This document shows positions 21,889 through 28,952 of a stretch of DNA of 28,952 nucleotides, one piece after another. This stretch comes from CAYMOV01 sp964392085 (GTDB lineage: Bacteria > Oederibacteriota > Muellerivitia > Muellerivitales > Muellerivitaceae): positions 1 to 28,952 of the forward strand of contig CAYMOV010000028.1 in assembly GCA_964392085.1 (NCBI GenBank), written 5' to 3'. Positions within the stretch are counted from its first letter, which is position 1; each line of letters begins with the position of its first letter. The notes beneath the pieces are model-generated. The model did not search any database and was not told the DNA's origin. It worked only from the letters and a program-made list of their open reading frames with translations. Made by a program: the position numbers and the translations under genes.

Positions 21889-23052
21889 TTGGGTTCCCCC
21901 TCCATCCCCTCCCGCATCGCCGTCGTGGACCTCGTCCGCAGTTTTTCCATCGGATTAGTTCTGGCGATCCACCTCAACGTCTCGACCGCGCTCTCACCCC
22001 AGTCCGACTTCCTCCAAGGGGCTTGGTACTTCTTGGCCGACAACGGCGGGTATGGCGTCACCTTTTTTTTCGTGGTTTCGGGCTTCCTCATCACAAGGCT
22101 CATTGACCACCAGCCCGGTGGGCTCTATCGGCCCGACCTGCGGGAATTCTATGTCCGACGGGTGGGCCGGATTTGGCCCCTGCTGTTCCTGGTGGTATTG
22201 ACCGGGGCGGCTTTCGGCTGGTTCCAGCATGAGCCCACGAATCGGTTCGTTTTTTGCCTGAGGAATCCCGAAGCCTCGTATTCCCCGGGCCTTTGGATCT
22301 CTTTCCTCACCTTCACGTTTAATTGGTACCGGGCTTTCATCGCCCATCCCATCAATCATTTCGGCCTGCACCTGGATGTGATTTGGTCCCTGGCCATCGA
22401 GGAGCAGTTCTATCTCTTTTATCCCTTCCTCCTGCGGCGCCTTGGGAGCGAAGTGAACCTGATGCGTTTCCTGGCGGTCGTGATTGCCGTGGGATTCCTG
22501 TCCCGCGTGGCCTGGATCGCCTATTTCCCCTCGGTGCGGTTCGGGGGATGCAATTCCCTCGCGGGCTTCGACCTCATCGGGATCGGGTGCCTCCTGTACC
22601 TCGTCTCCAAAGGTTACCGGGCCACGCTGGATTCGAACCCCAAGCTCTCCTGGTTCCTCTGCGCCGTCGGGGCCCTGTTTGTCCTCCGCGCCTTCAACTT
22701 CGGCGACCAACAGAATTTATCCCGGATCCTCCTGGGGGACCCCTTCGTCGGATGGGGCACCTTTTTCTTCCTCCTCGGGGGGCTCCACCTGGGTTTCTTT
22801 AAGCGCCCCTGGGTGGACTGGGTCGGCCGACCGGGCCAGTTGAGTTACGGCCTCTACCTGCTCCAGGGTTCGATCCTCTTCCTGGTTTGGGACCTCATGG
22901 GCGGGATAAACGATTGGGTGGCCTACGCGATCTTCCTGGCCACCGCCTACGCGGTCGCCTGGTGCTCCTACCGGTTTTACGAATGGCCCCTGAACCGCTT
23001 GATCCGCCGGAACCTAGCGCCCTCCGCCAAGGTATCGAGCGTCAAGGTCTGA
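21889..23052 (+). CDS. Acyltransferase 3 family membrane protein (copy 2)
   Basis: A 387-residue polytopic acyltransferase-3 protein, paralogous to the gene at 14611-15813. I place the start at TTG 21889 with CAGGG 8 nt upstream. This puts the catalytic-type His at residue 28 (LVLAIHLNV), exactly as in the paralog, and it lies downstream of the predicted promoter. The alternative ATG at 21829 would add 20 residues. Shared motifs: GYGVTFFFVVSGFLITRL, FYVRRVGRIWPL and WSLAIEEQFYLFYPFLLRRL. The likely job is O-acylation of an envelope glycan; the substrate is unknown. The right neighbour is an exported hydrolase after a 220-nt spacer. Confidence 0.87.
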   Translation: MGSPSIPSRIAVVDLVRSFSIGLVLAIHLNVSTALSPQSDFLQGAWYFLADNGGYGVTFFFVVSGFLITRLIDHQPGGLYRPDLREFYVRRVGRIWPLLFLVVLTGAAFGWFQHEPTNRFVFCLRNPEASYSPGLWISFLTFTFNWYRAFIAHPINHFGLHLDVIWSLAIEEQFYLFYPFLLRRLGSEVNLMRFLAVVIAVGFLSRVAWIAYFPSVRFGGCNSLAGFDLIGIGCLLYLVSKGYRATLDSNPKLSWFLCAVGALFVLRAFNFGDQQNLSRILLGDPFVGWGTFFFLLGGLHLGFFKRPWVDWVGRPGQLSYGLYLLQGSILFLVWDLMGGINDWVAYAIFLATAYAVAWCSYRFYEWPLNRLIRRNLAPSAKVSSVKV

Positions 23053-23272
23053 GGTCGGTTCCCCATCGGGCCTGACATACTCCCGTTGTACCCCTCCCAA
23101 GCTCTTCGGCCTCAGCCCCGGCCGGCCCATTCAGTTGATCAAGGATTGGGACTACACCCCACCGAATCGGGCAAGTTCTTCAAGTAAGCTTTTGGAAAAT
23201 TGACTCGACGCGAATCACCGTCCGACCTTTTTCCTCATGGAAGGCATCCATTGCTTGGTTTAGACTCCCCCT

Positions 23273-24154
23273 ATGTGGAAAACACTCCTCCTCGGGCTTT
23301 TGGCCCTGGGGCTTGCGCCCCGGACCCAGGCCGAAGGCCCCTTCCTTCGTGACAAGTCCTTCCTCACCCCGGACGGGGTGAAGCTCCACTATATAGAGGG
23401 CGGTCAGGGGCCCCTGATGGTCTTCCTACCGGGCTGGACGATGCCCGCTACCATCTGGAAGGACCAACTCACCCGCTTTGGCCGAGACCACCATGTGGTG
23501 GCCCTCGACCCCCGGTCCCATGGCCTCTCCGCCGACTCCCCCCTCCGCCAAAACCCCCGAGGCTGGGCGGACGACCTGGAAACACTCCTGCGCCGGTTGG
23601 GCGATGAGCCGGCGGTATTGGTGGGCTGGTCCCTGGGCGGCACGGCGGCCTTGGCCTACCTGCATGACCACGACTCCACGCGCGTCGCCGCCCTGGTCCT
23701 GGTGGACGCGGCCACCGGTTCTTCCCGGTACCCCTGGCTCCTGAGGCGACGGACCGCTTTCTTGGAGTCCTACCGCCGGGACCGCCCGAAGGCCACCTGG
23801 AATTTCATCACCGGGATGTTCAAGACTCCCCAGCCGCGGGAATTTTTGCGGCGCCTGGACGAAGCCAGCCTCCGGGTTCCGCCGGACTCCGCTGTGGAAC
23901 TGGTCCAGGGCGAGTACAATGCCGGGGAATGGGACCCGAAAGACTCCGCGCTCCGGCTCCCTATGCTTTACCTCTCGTCCCCCGGTTACCTGGAGGCGGG
24001 GCGTTGGCTGGTGAAACGCGCCCCGCAAACCCGGCTGGAACCCTTCATGGCCTCGGGCCACGCGTTGTTCCTGGATGAGCCGGATCACTTTGAAATGGCC
24101 GTCCGGGACTTCCTCAAGTCCATCCCCAATCCCACGGCAGGAACTTCCCATTGA
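23273..24154 (+). CDS. Exported alpha/beta hydrolase
   Basis: A 293-residue serine hydrolase with an N-terminal signal peptide (MWKTLLLGLLALGLA, likely cut after TQA at residue 20). It has the oxyanion region FLPGWTMPA, the nucleophile elbow GWSLGG with Ser120, and the C-terminal histidine loop ASGHALF with His263. The strand that normally carries the acid (G-x-x-D) reads LYLSSPGYLEAG, so the usual Asp is not obvious and Glu241 may replace it. The substrate is unknown; peroxidase/esterase-like members are similar. Its TGA overlaps the TTG of the next gene, so the two are probably made together. Confidence 0.85.
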   Translation: MWKTLLLGLLALGLAPRTQAEGPFLRDKSFLTPDGVKLHYIEGGQGPLMVFLPGWTMPATIWKDQLTRFGRDHHVVALDPRSHGLSADSPLRQNPRGWADDLETLLRRLGDEPAVLVGWSLGGTAALAYLHDHDSTRVAALVLVDAATGSSRYPWLLRRRTAFLESYRRDRPKATWNFITGMFKTPQPREFLRRLDEASLRVPPDSAVELVQGEYNAGEWDPKDSALRLPMLYLSSPGYLEAGRWLVKRAPQTRLEPFMASGHALFLDEPDHFEMAVRDFLKSIPNPTAGTSH

Positions 24155-26595
24155 GTAATAAATCCAAGCTCTCCTGGGGTCCGCTCTTCCTCGTGTCCGC
24201 CTCGGCGGTGGGTTTCGAGATTCAACTCACCCGCTTCTTCGCCCTGGCCAGTTGGGCCGAGTATGGGTACTGGGTCATCTCCATCGCCATGGCGGGCTTC
24301 GCGGCCAGCGGCGTGGTGTTGAGCCTGTACCAGGACCGCTGGCTCAGGGCCCCCGAGCGCGCCCTTTTCTGGATCGCGGCCCTCCTGGCCCCGGCCGCGG
24401 GGTTGGGTTACGGCCTCGCCACCCTCATCCCCTTCAACCCGATGGAACTCCAGAACCCCGACCTGGTCCAGACCCAGCTCGGGTGGGTCCTCCTTTACTA
24501 CGTCGTGCTGTTTCCCTTCTACTTCCTCGCCGGGTCCTTCGTGGGCCTGAGCTTTCTCGCCTTCAAGGAGGACATCCCCCGGCTCTACGCGGCGGACCTG
24601 GTGGGCGCGGGCGTCGGGTCCCTGGCCCTGGCGGCCCTCATGGTGGCGGTGCATCCCTTCCACCTGGTGACCTTGTTGATGCTTCCGCTCTTCGCCGCGG
24701 CCGCGTTGGCGGCGCCCGCCGCGGGATTCCGGAATCCGGGCCGCCTGCGCGCCCTGGCCTTGGCGTTGGCCCTGGTGGGCGCCGCGATCGGCTGGGGCCG
24801 CGCCTCCTTCTCGGAGTACAAGGCCATCTACGCCCCCCTTCACGTGGCGGGGAGCCGGGTGGTGGAACGCCGCCTCTCGCCCCGGGGTGATTATTGGCTT
24901 TTGGACGACTTCACCGAGCGGCCCGACCTGGACCTGTCGAACAACTTCGCCACGCTGAAGGTGCCGGGCCCGCCCCGCGCCCTCGGCTTGTACCAGGATG
25001 GAAACCGCCTGACCGCCCTGCCCCTGCCGGGCCCACTCGACACCCGATATCTCGAGGCGGCCCTCGACTTGTTGCCCTACCGCCTACGGCCCGGCGGCAA
25101 CGTGTTGATCCTCGGGTCGCGGGGCGGGTTCAAGATCCGCGAGGCCGCCCAGGCCGGCGCGCAGGACGTCACCGCCGCTGAAAGCGACCCGATGCTCCGG
25201 GACTGGATCCTGGAGCGGAAGCAATCCTGGGAGCCTTCCATCCCCTACCGGCTCCTGTCCCTCGCCCCCGTGGCGGCCCTGAAGGCCGCGCCCAAGCCCC
25301 TACGCCTGTTGGACGTCAGCGGCGAGTTCCTCAACCAGGGTGACATCCCGAAATACGCCTACACCCGCGAGTTCCTGACCGAAGCCCTGGGGAATTTGGA
25401 GCCCGGCGGCCTGGTGTCCCTCTCGGTATCGATCCAGGAGTTTCCCGTCTACGCCCTTAAGCTCTTGGAGACCGCGCGCCAGGCCCTGGTCTCGGCCGGG
25501 TCCAGGGATCCCGCCTCCCAGATCCTCCTCTACCGATCGGCCTGGAACGTCCGGATCCTCCTCAGCCCCCGGCCCTTCTCGGATTCGGATGTGGCGGCCG
25601 CCCGCGCCTTCTGCGACCAGCGTTCCTTCGACCTCTCCCTCGCGCCCGGGGCTCCCCCAAAGGCCGCCAACGTTTGGAACGACCTCCCGCCCTTCACGCT
25701 GGAGTCCGGCGTCCAGGGCGCGGATGACGACGACGACCCGGGGGGAGGCCAGGACGCCCTGAGGGACGACGGCCTGAAGATCCTCTCCGACCGGGACCGG
25801 CCGGCTTTCCTGGACCGGCATTTCTTCGACCTGCGCCCCTCGACGCTGGACCGGCCCTCCTTCCACGACGTCCTGCGGCCCAGCCGCATCCGCGAGGTCC
25901 TGCCCCGCCTGAACCTATTGCCCCGCGAGGAGATCGCCGGGCTCATCAACTGGGCGGTGCTGGCCCAATCCCTCCCCTTGGCCCTGTTGGTGCTGGCCCT
26001 ACCCCTGTTGGGGGGGCGACGGTTCAAGGGCCCGGGACGGTTGCCTGTGGTGGTTTATTTCGCCGGGTTGGGCCTGGGATACCTGATGCTCGAGATTTAC
26101 CTCATCGAAAAGGCCGCCTACCTGTTGGGGGACCGCACCTTGGCCTTCGCCCTGGCCCTCACCACGCTCTTGGTGTCCTCGGGGGTCGGGAGCGCCTGGT
26201 CGGGCGCCGTGAAGGCGCGGCCCAGGACCGTCGCCGCGGTCTCTTTCGGGGTGGCCACGCTCTGGGTGGGCTTGAGCCTGCTGGGCGGGCCCCGGCTGCT
26301 GGACCCGACGTTGGGATGGCCACTTTTCGCGAGGGCGGTTATAGTAATCGCCGCCGCCGCCCCCCTGGGCACGGCCCTGGGGTTCTTTTTCCCGCTGGGG
26401 CTGTCGGGCCTGGGAGGCGACCGGGCCGCCTGGATCCCCTGGGCTTGGGCCTTGAACGGGTCGTTCTCGGTGGTCTCGACCCCCCTCGCCAACCTGGTGG
26501 TCCACTCGAAGGGTTACTCCGTGCTCCTGGTCGCCGGTTGGGCGATGTACGTGTTGGTTTTCATCGCCTCCCGGTCCTTGGACCGAACGGCCTAA
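24151..26595 (+). CDS. Polytopic membrane protein with spermidine-synthase-like domain
   Basis: An 814-residue protein with about seven N-terminal helices, a soluble Rossmann-like domain (about residues 230-590) and about six C-terminal helices. The layout matches membrane-embedded spermidine-synthase-like proteins. The soluble domain retains NVLILGSRGGFKIREA in place of the usual GGGDG nucleotide loop. An acidic tract GADDDDDPGGGQ lies near residues 527-538. The C-terminal GFFFPLGL and WAWALNGSFSVVSTPLAN motifs are typical of this membrane family. With the altered loop, aminopropyl transfer looks doubtful. The start is TTG 24151, overlapping the hydrolase TGA, with AGGAA about 8 nt upstream. 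Confidence 0.8.
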   Translation: MSNKSKLSWGPLFLVSASAVGFEIQLTRFFALASWAEYGYWVISIAMAGFAASGVVLSLYQDRWLRAPERALFWIAALLAPAAGLGYGLATLIPFNPMELQNPDLVQTQLGWVLLYYVVLFPFYFLAGSFVGLSFLAFKEDIPRLYAADLVGAGVGSLALAALMVAVHPFHLVTLLMLPLFAAAALAAPAAGFRNPGRLRALALALALVGAAIGWGRASFSEYKAIYAPLHVAGSRVVERRLSPRGDYWLLDDFTERPDLDLSNNFATLKVPGPPRALGLYQDGNRLTALPLPGPLDTRYLEAALDLLPYRLRPGGNVLILGSRGGFKIREAAQAGAQDVTAAESDPMLRDWILERKQSWEPSIPYRLLSLAPVAALKAAPKPLRLLDVSGEFLNQGDIPKYAYTREFLTEALGNLEPGGLVSLSVSIQEFPVYALKLLETARQALVSAGSRDPASQILLYRSAWNVRILLSPRPFSDSDVAAARAFCDQRSFDLSLAPGAPPKAANVWNDLPPFTLESGVQGADDDDDPGGGQDALRDDGLKILSDRDRPAFLDRHFFDLRPSTLDRPSFHDVLRPSRIREVLPRLNLLPREEIAGLINWAVLAQSLPLALLVLALPLLGGRRFKGPGRLPVVVYFAGLGLGYLMLEIYLIEKAAYLLGDRTLAFALALTTLLVSSGVGSAWSGAVKARPRTVAAVSFGVATLWVGLSLLGGPRLLDPTLGWPLFARAVIVIAAAAPLGTALGFFFPLGLSGLGGDRAAWIPWAWALNGSFSVVSTPLANLVVHSKGYSVLLVAGWAMYVLVFIASRSLDRTA

Positions 26596-26602
26596 ACCGA
26601 AT

Positions 26603-26700
26603 TTCACCACGGGGGTCACGGAGAACACGGAGCCGAAACATTTAAAGTTTGTAACCTAAAATCAATCCGTTCCCCGGTGCCCTCCGTCGTCTCCGTGGTT
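26603..26700. repeat. Family A palindromic element, copy 5
   Basis: Left arm TTCACCACGGGGGTCACGG; right arm ends CCTCCGTCGTCTCCGTGGTT. The centre is AT-rich. It begins 7 bases after the stop of the spermidine-synthase-like gene and precedes the isoaspartyl methyltransferase-like gene. Confidence 0.85.
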
Positions 26701-26710
26701 CGAGATGGTT

Positions 26711-26739
26711 TTGCCTCAGTGGCCGACGATGCCGATAAA
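26711..26739 (+). promoter_or_regulatory. Weak promoter candidate for the isoaspartyl methyltransferase-like gene
   Basis: TTGCCT, a 17-nt spacer, then GATAAA (about 4 of 6 matches each). It directly follows a Family A repeat and would give a leader of only about 12 nt, still containing GGAG. Confidence 0.3.
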
Positions 26740-26757
26740 CAATACGAGGAGCCTCGA

Positions 26758-27726
26758 ATGCGTTCGCGCCTATTCGCCGCCTTGATCCTTTCCGCCACCC
26801 CCGTTTTCGCCGCCGTCGTCCCGACGCCGACCGCGGTGAACACCCCCGCCGCGACCGCTTCCGAGGCCGCCACCTGGACCAACGCGGCCTTCCAGAAGGT
26901 CATGGCGGAAAGCGGCCGTCCCCTGAAGTTGTCCGACGCCCAGTTCCAAACCCTCCAGGAAAACCGCAAGACGGCCGCCGGGAACGTCCGGGAATACCTC
27001 CAGCTGCATTTCAAGAAGGACGACCCGAAACTCGTCCAGGCGTTCGCGGACCTGCCCCGCGAGTACTACCAGTGGAACTACCGCCACAAGTCATCCTTCG
27101 CCGACACCACCTACGAATGGCCCTCAAGGCCCTTCGCCATCGGGTTCGGCTCGTTCATCAGCGACTACGCGGGCCAGGCCTACATGATCCACCTGGCCCA
27201 CCCCAAGCCGGGCGACCTGGCCCTCGAGGTCGGCACGGGAAGCGGCTACAACATCTCCCTCCTCTCGAAGCTGGTGAAGCGGGCCTATTCCATCGAGATC
27301 CTGGATCCCATCGGGACCCCCGTGAGGAGGATCTTCAAGCCCCTGGGGCTGAACAACGTGGAAACCCGGGTGGGGGACGGTTATTTCGGGTGGCCCGAGG
27401 TGAAGGAGGGCTTCGACCTGATCATCGTGACCTGCGCCGCCCAATACGTGCCGCCCACCCTCTTGGCCCAGCTCAAGCCCAAGGGACGGATGGTCATCCC
27501 GATCGGCCCCCCGGCCCGGGGCAAGCAGGTGCTGTACGTCTACCGGAAAGACGCCCAGGGCCGAGTGCATTCCCGCAAGGATATGGGGGTGTTCTTCATT
27601 CCCATGACGGGGCAGATGTTGAAGCAGGCCACCCCGGAGCCCACACCGGCCGCCGGGACGCCCGTCGAGCCCGCGGTGGACGCCCCCGCCGAACCCGCGC
27701 CGACCCCCACCAAAACCAAGAAGTAA
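26758..27726 (+). CDS. Exported protein-L-isoaspartate O-methyltransferase-like protein
   Basis: A 322-residue protein. A Sec-type signal peptide (MRSRLFAALILSATPVFA, cut near residue 18) precedes a linker and helical region to about residue 110. A PCMT-like SAM-dependent methyltransferase domain follows: AIGFGSFISDYAGQAYMI (compare the family's PIGxGQTIS), then motif I LALEVGTGSGYNISLLSKL at about 154-172, and VRRIFKPLGLNNVETRVGDG. The tail (about 295-322) is Pro/Ala/Thr-rich and low-complexity. Cytosolic PCMT repairs isoaspartyl residues; here the enzyme appears to be periplasmic, where SAM is not known to be available. The ATG at 26758 has GGAG 7 nt upstream. A perfect terminator follows. 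Confidence 0.85.
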   Translation: MRSRLFAALILSATPVFAAVVPTPTAVNTPAATASEAATWTNAAFQKVMAESGRPLKLSDAQFQTLQENRKTAAGNVREYLQLHFKKDDPKLVQAFADLPREYYQWNYRHKSSFADTTYEWPSRPFAIGFGSFISDYAGQAYMIHLAHPKPGDLALEVGTGSGYNISLLSKLVKRAYSIEILDPIGTPVRRIFKPLGLNNVETRVGDGYFGWPEVKEGFDLIIVTCAAQYVPPTLLAQLKPKGRMVIPIGPPARGKQVLYVYRKDAQGRVHSRKDMGVFFIPMTGQMLKQATPEPTPAAGTPVEPAVDAPAEPAPTPTKTKK

Positions 27727-27731
27727 CCCGT

Positions 27732-27768
27732 AAAAAAGGCGCGATCCCCAATGGGTCGCGCCTTTTTT
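27732..27768. terminator. Bidirectional intrinsic terminator
   Basis: AAAAAAGGCGCGA and TCGCGCCTTTTTT are exact inverted arms around an 11-base centre that itself pairs CCC with GGG. T-runs on both strands fit termination of the methyltransferase-like gene and, on the other strand, of the MoeZ-like gene transcript. Confidence 0.92.
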
Positions 27769-27794
27769 GATTTAAAAACACCCTGAAACAATTA

Positions 27795-27976
27795 TTTCAC
27801 CACAGAGACACAGAGCCACAGGGATTTTAGATAAAACAACTGAATGCGCATGTAACGGCCAGAGACACAGGTGGGGCGATAGCGGAAAATTAAGCGTCGT
27901 AACCGCGGCTCTCCGTATTGCCCTGTCATTCTTTTAAACCTGTCCCAAACCGCGTCCCTGTGCCTCTGTGGTGAAA
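27795..27976. repeat. Family A palindromic element, copy 6
   Basis: Left arm TTTCACCACAGAGACACAG; right arm ends CCCTGTGCCTCTGTGGTGAA. The centre is about 130 bases with no open frame. It fills the convergent gap between the terminator and the stop of the MoeZ-like gene. Confidence 0.88.
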
Positions 27977-27989
27977 TTGGATTATAGTT

Positions 27990-28952
27990 TTAGTATTTGG
28001 GTACCGTCGAATCGACTTGCTCCGACCACTGGCCGATGCCGCCGGCCATATTCTTCAGCTTCGAGAAGCCCTGGCTCGCCAGGAACGTTATGGCCTTCTT
28101 GCTCCGAACCCCGCTCTTGCAATGAACCACCATCGGCTTGTCCTTATAGGCCTCGATCTCGCGCCACCGTTGGGGCAGTTCGGACAGCGGCAAAAGCGTG
28201 GTGCCGGGGATCCTGGCGATCTGCCACTCGTTCGGCTCCCGCACGTCCAGCACGAAGACATCCTGCTTCTCGTCGAGGATGACCTTGAGTTGGAGCGCGC
28301 TCACTTCCGTGGACGCGTCGAAGGCCTTTTCCTGGGTCTGGGTGTCCTCGACCTTCATGCCGCAGAACTGCTCGTAGTCGATGAGTTTGGTGATGGTCCT
28401 TTGTTCCCCGCAAAGCGGGCAGGCCGGGTCCTTGCGAAGCCTCAACTCACGGAACTTCATGTCCAGCGAGTTGTAGATCAGGAGCTTGCCGATGGCGGGC
28501 TTCCCAGCCCCGGTGATGAGCTTGATGGCCTCGGTGGCCTGGATGCAGCCGATGGTCCCCACCATGGCGCCCATGACCCCACCCTCAGCGCAGGACGGCA
28601 CCATGCCCGGCGGCGGCGGCTCGGGATAAAGGCAGCGGTAGCAGGGTCCCTCAGGGCTCTTGAACACCGTGATCTGGCCCTCGAACCTAAAGATGGAGCC
28701 GTACACGTTGGGTTTGCCCGACAGCACCGCCGCGTCGTTGGTGAGGTAACGGGTCGGAAAATTGTCGGTGCCGTCGATGATGAGGTCGTAGTCCTTCAGG
28801 ATGCCCATGATGTTGTCGCTCTTGAGGGCGGTCACGTAGGGCACGACGTTCACATCGGGGTTCAGCGCCCGGAGGCGCCTCGCGGCGGCCTCGGCCTTGG
28901 GCTTGCCGACGTCCTCCATCGTGAAGAGGATCTGGCGCTGGAGGTTCGAGAA
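27990..28952 (-). CDS. MoeZ/MoeB-type E1-like adenylyltransferase with rhodanese domain (partial, N-terminus beyond right edge)
   Basis: E1-like enzyme that adenylates the C-terminal Gly of a ubiquitin-like sulfur carrier (MoaD/ThiS type), fused to a rhodanese that supplies sulfur. 320 residues are visible. The frame remains open to the edge, beginning FSNLQRQILF, the arginine-finger region of MoeB. Next come YDLIIDGTDNFPTRYLTND, the zinc pair CYRC with the later CPLC, and PSCAEGGVMGAMVG. The C-terminal rhodanese has VFVLDVREPNEW and the active-site loop HCKSGVRS. Likely roles are molybdopterin, thiamine or cysteine/thiocarboxylate synthesis; the carrier protein is not in view. About 70-90 N-terminal residues with the ATP loop are missing. 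Confidence 0.94.
   Translation of the reverse strand, partial: FSNLQRQILFTMEDVGKPKAEAAARRLRALNPDVNVVPYVTALKSDNIMGILKDYDLIIDGTDNFPTRYLTNDAAVLSGKPNVYGSIFRFEGQITVFKSPEGPCYRCLYPEPPPPGMVPSCAEGGVMGAMVGTIGCIQATEAIKLITGAGKPAIGKLLIYNSLDMKFRELRLRKDPACPLCGEQRTITKLIDYEQFCGMKVEDTQTQEKAFDASTEVSALQLKVILDEKQDVFVLDVREPNEWQIARIPGTTLLPLSELPQRWREIEAYKDKPMVVHCKSGVRSKKAITFLASQGFSKLKNMAGGIGQWSEQVDSTVPKY

Noticed and set aside
24085..24843. 252-codon minus-strand frame across the hydrolase/membrane-protein junction
   Set aside because: Gly/Glu/Gln/Arg-rich shadow of two well-supported plus-strand genes.

Overview
This is a high-GC bacterial window, probably from a metagenome-assembled genome of a Gram-negative-type lineage. 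A lipoprotein, proteins with Sec signal peptides, and NADH-driven complex I with separate nuoC and nuoD support this. The exact 100-N gap with identical 55-bp flanks is typical of short-read scaffolding. I cannot name the phylum from sequence alone.

Left 40% (1-11474, minus strand): a respiratory complex I operon in the canonical order nuoA-B-C-D-E-F-G-H-I-J-K-L. nuoL runs off the left edge, and nuoM and nuoN presumably lie beyond it. The NADH module (E, F, G), the connecting module (B, C, D, I) and the membrane arm (A, H, J, K, L) carry the expected cofactor ligands and proton-channel residues. Half of the start codons are GTG or TTG. Genes either overlap or lie 1-65 nt apart, or they are separated by 100-200 nt filled almost entirely by palindromic repeats.

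The 309-bp region upstream of nuoA (11475-11783) holds a sigma70-like promoter and two exact TGTGA-N6-TCACA palindromes. These match the CRP/FNR-family consensus, so the operon is probably under such a regulator.

Middle (11784-15813): a polytopic GT-C-like membrane protein (+), a six-repeat Kelch-like lipoprotein (-) and an acyltransferase-3 family membrane protein (+).

Region 15866-21695 (minus strand): a compact run reading, in transcription order, a conserved protein of unknown function, a DUF1697 protein, an OsmC-type protein, a truncated paralog and then an intact copy of a small protein ending in Cys-Cys, two tiny acyl-carrier-protein-like proteins, and the helicase HrpB. The two ACP-like proteins look like complementary halves of one ACP fold, encoded in swapped order and lacking the normal phosphopantetheine serine context. 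This is the best candidate here for an undescribed system.

Right (21829-28952): a second acyltransferase-3 paralog, an exported alpha/beta hydrolase overlapping a 12-13-TM spermidine-synthase-like protein, an exported protein-L-isoaspartate O-methyltransferase-like protein with a strong terminator, and a MoeZ-type E1-like/rhodanese fusion cut by the right edge.

At least four families of intergenic palindromic repeats occur. Family A has six copies with TTCACCAC...GTGGTGAA ends. No rRNA, tRNA, CRISPR array, transposase or phage gene was seen.
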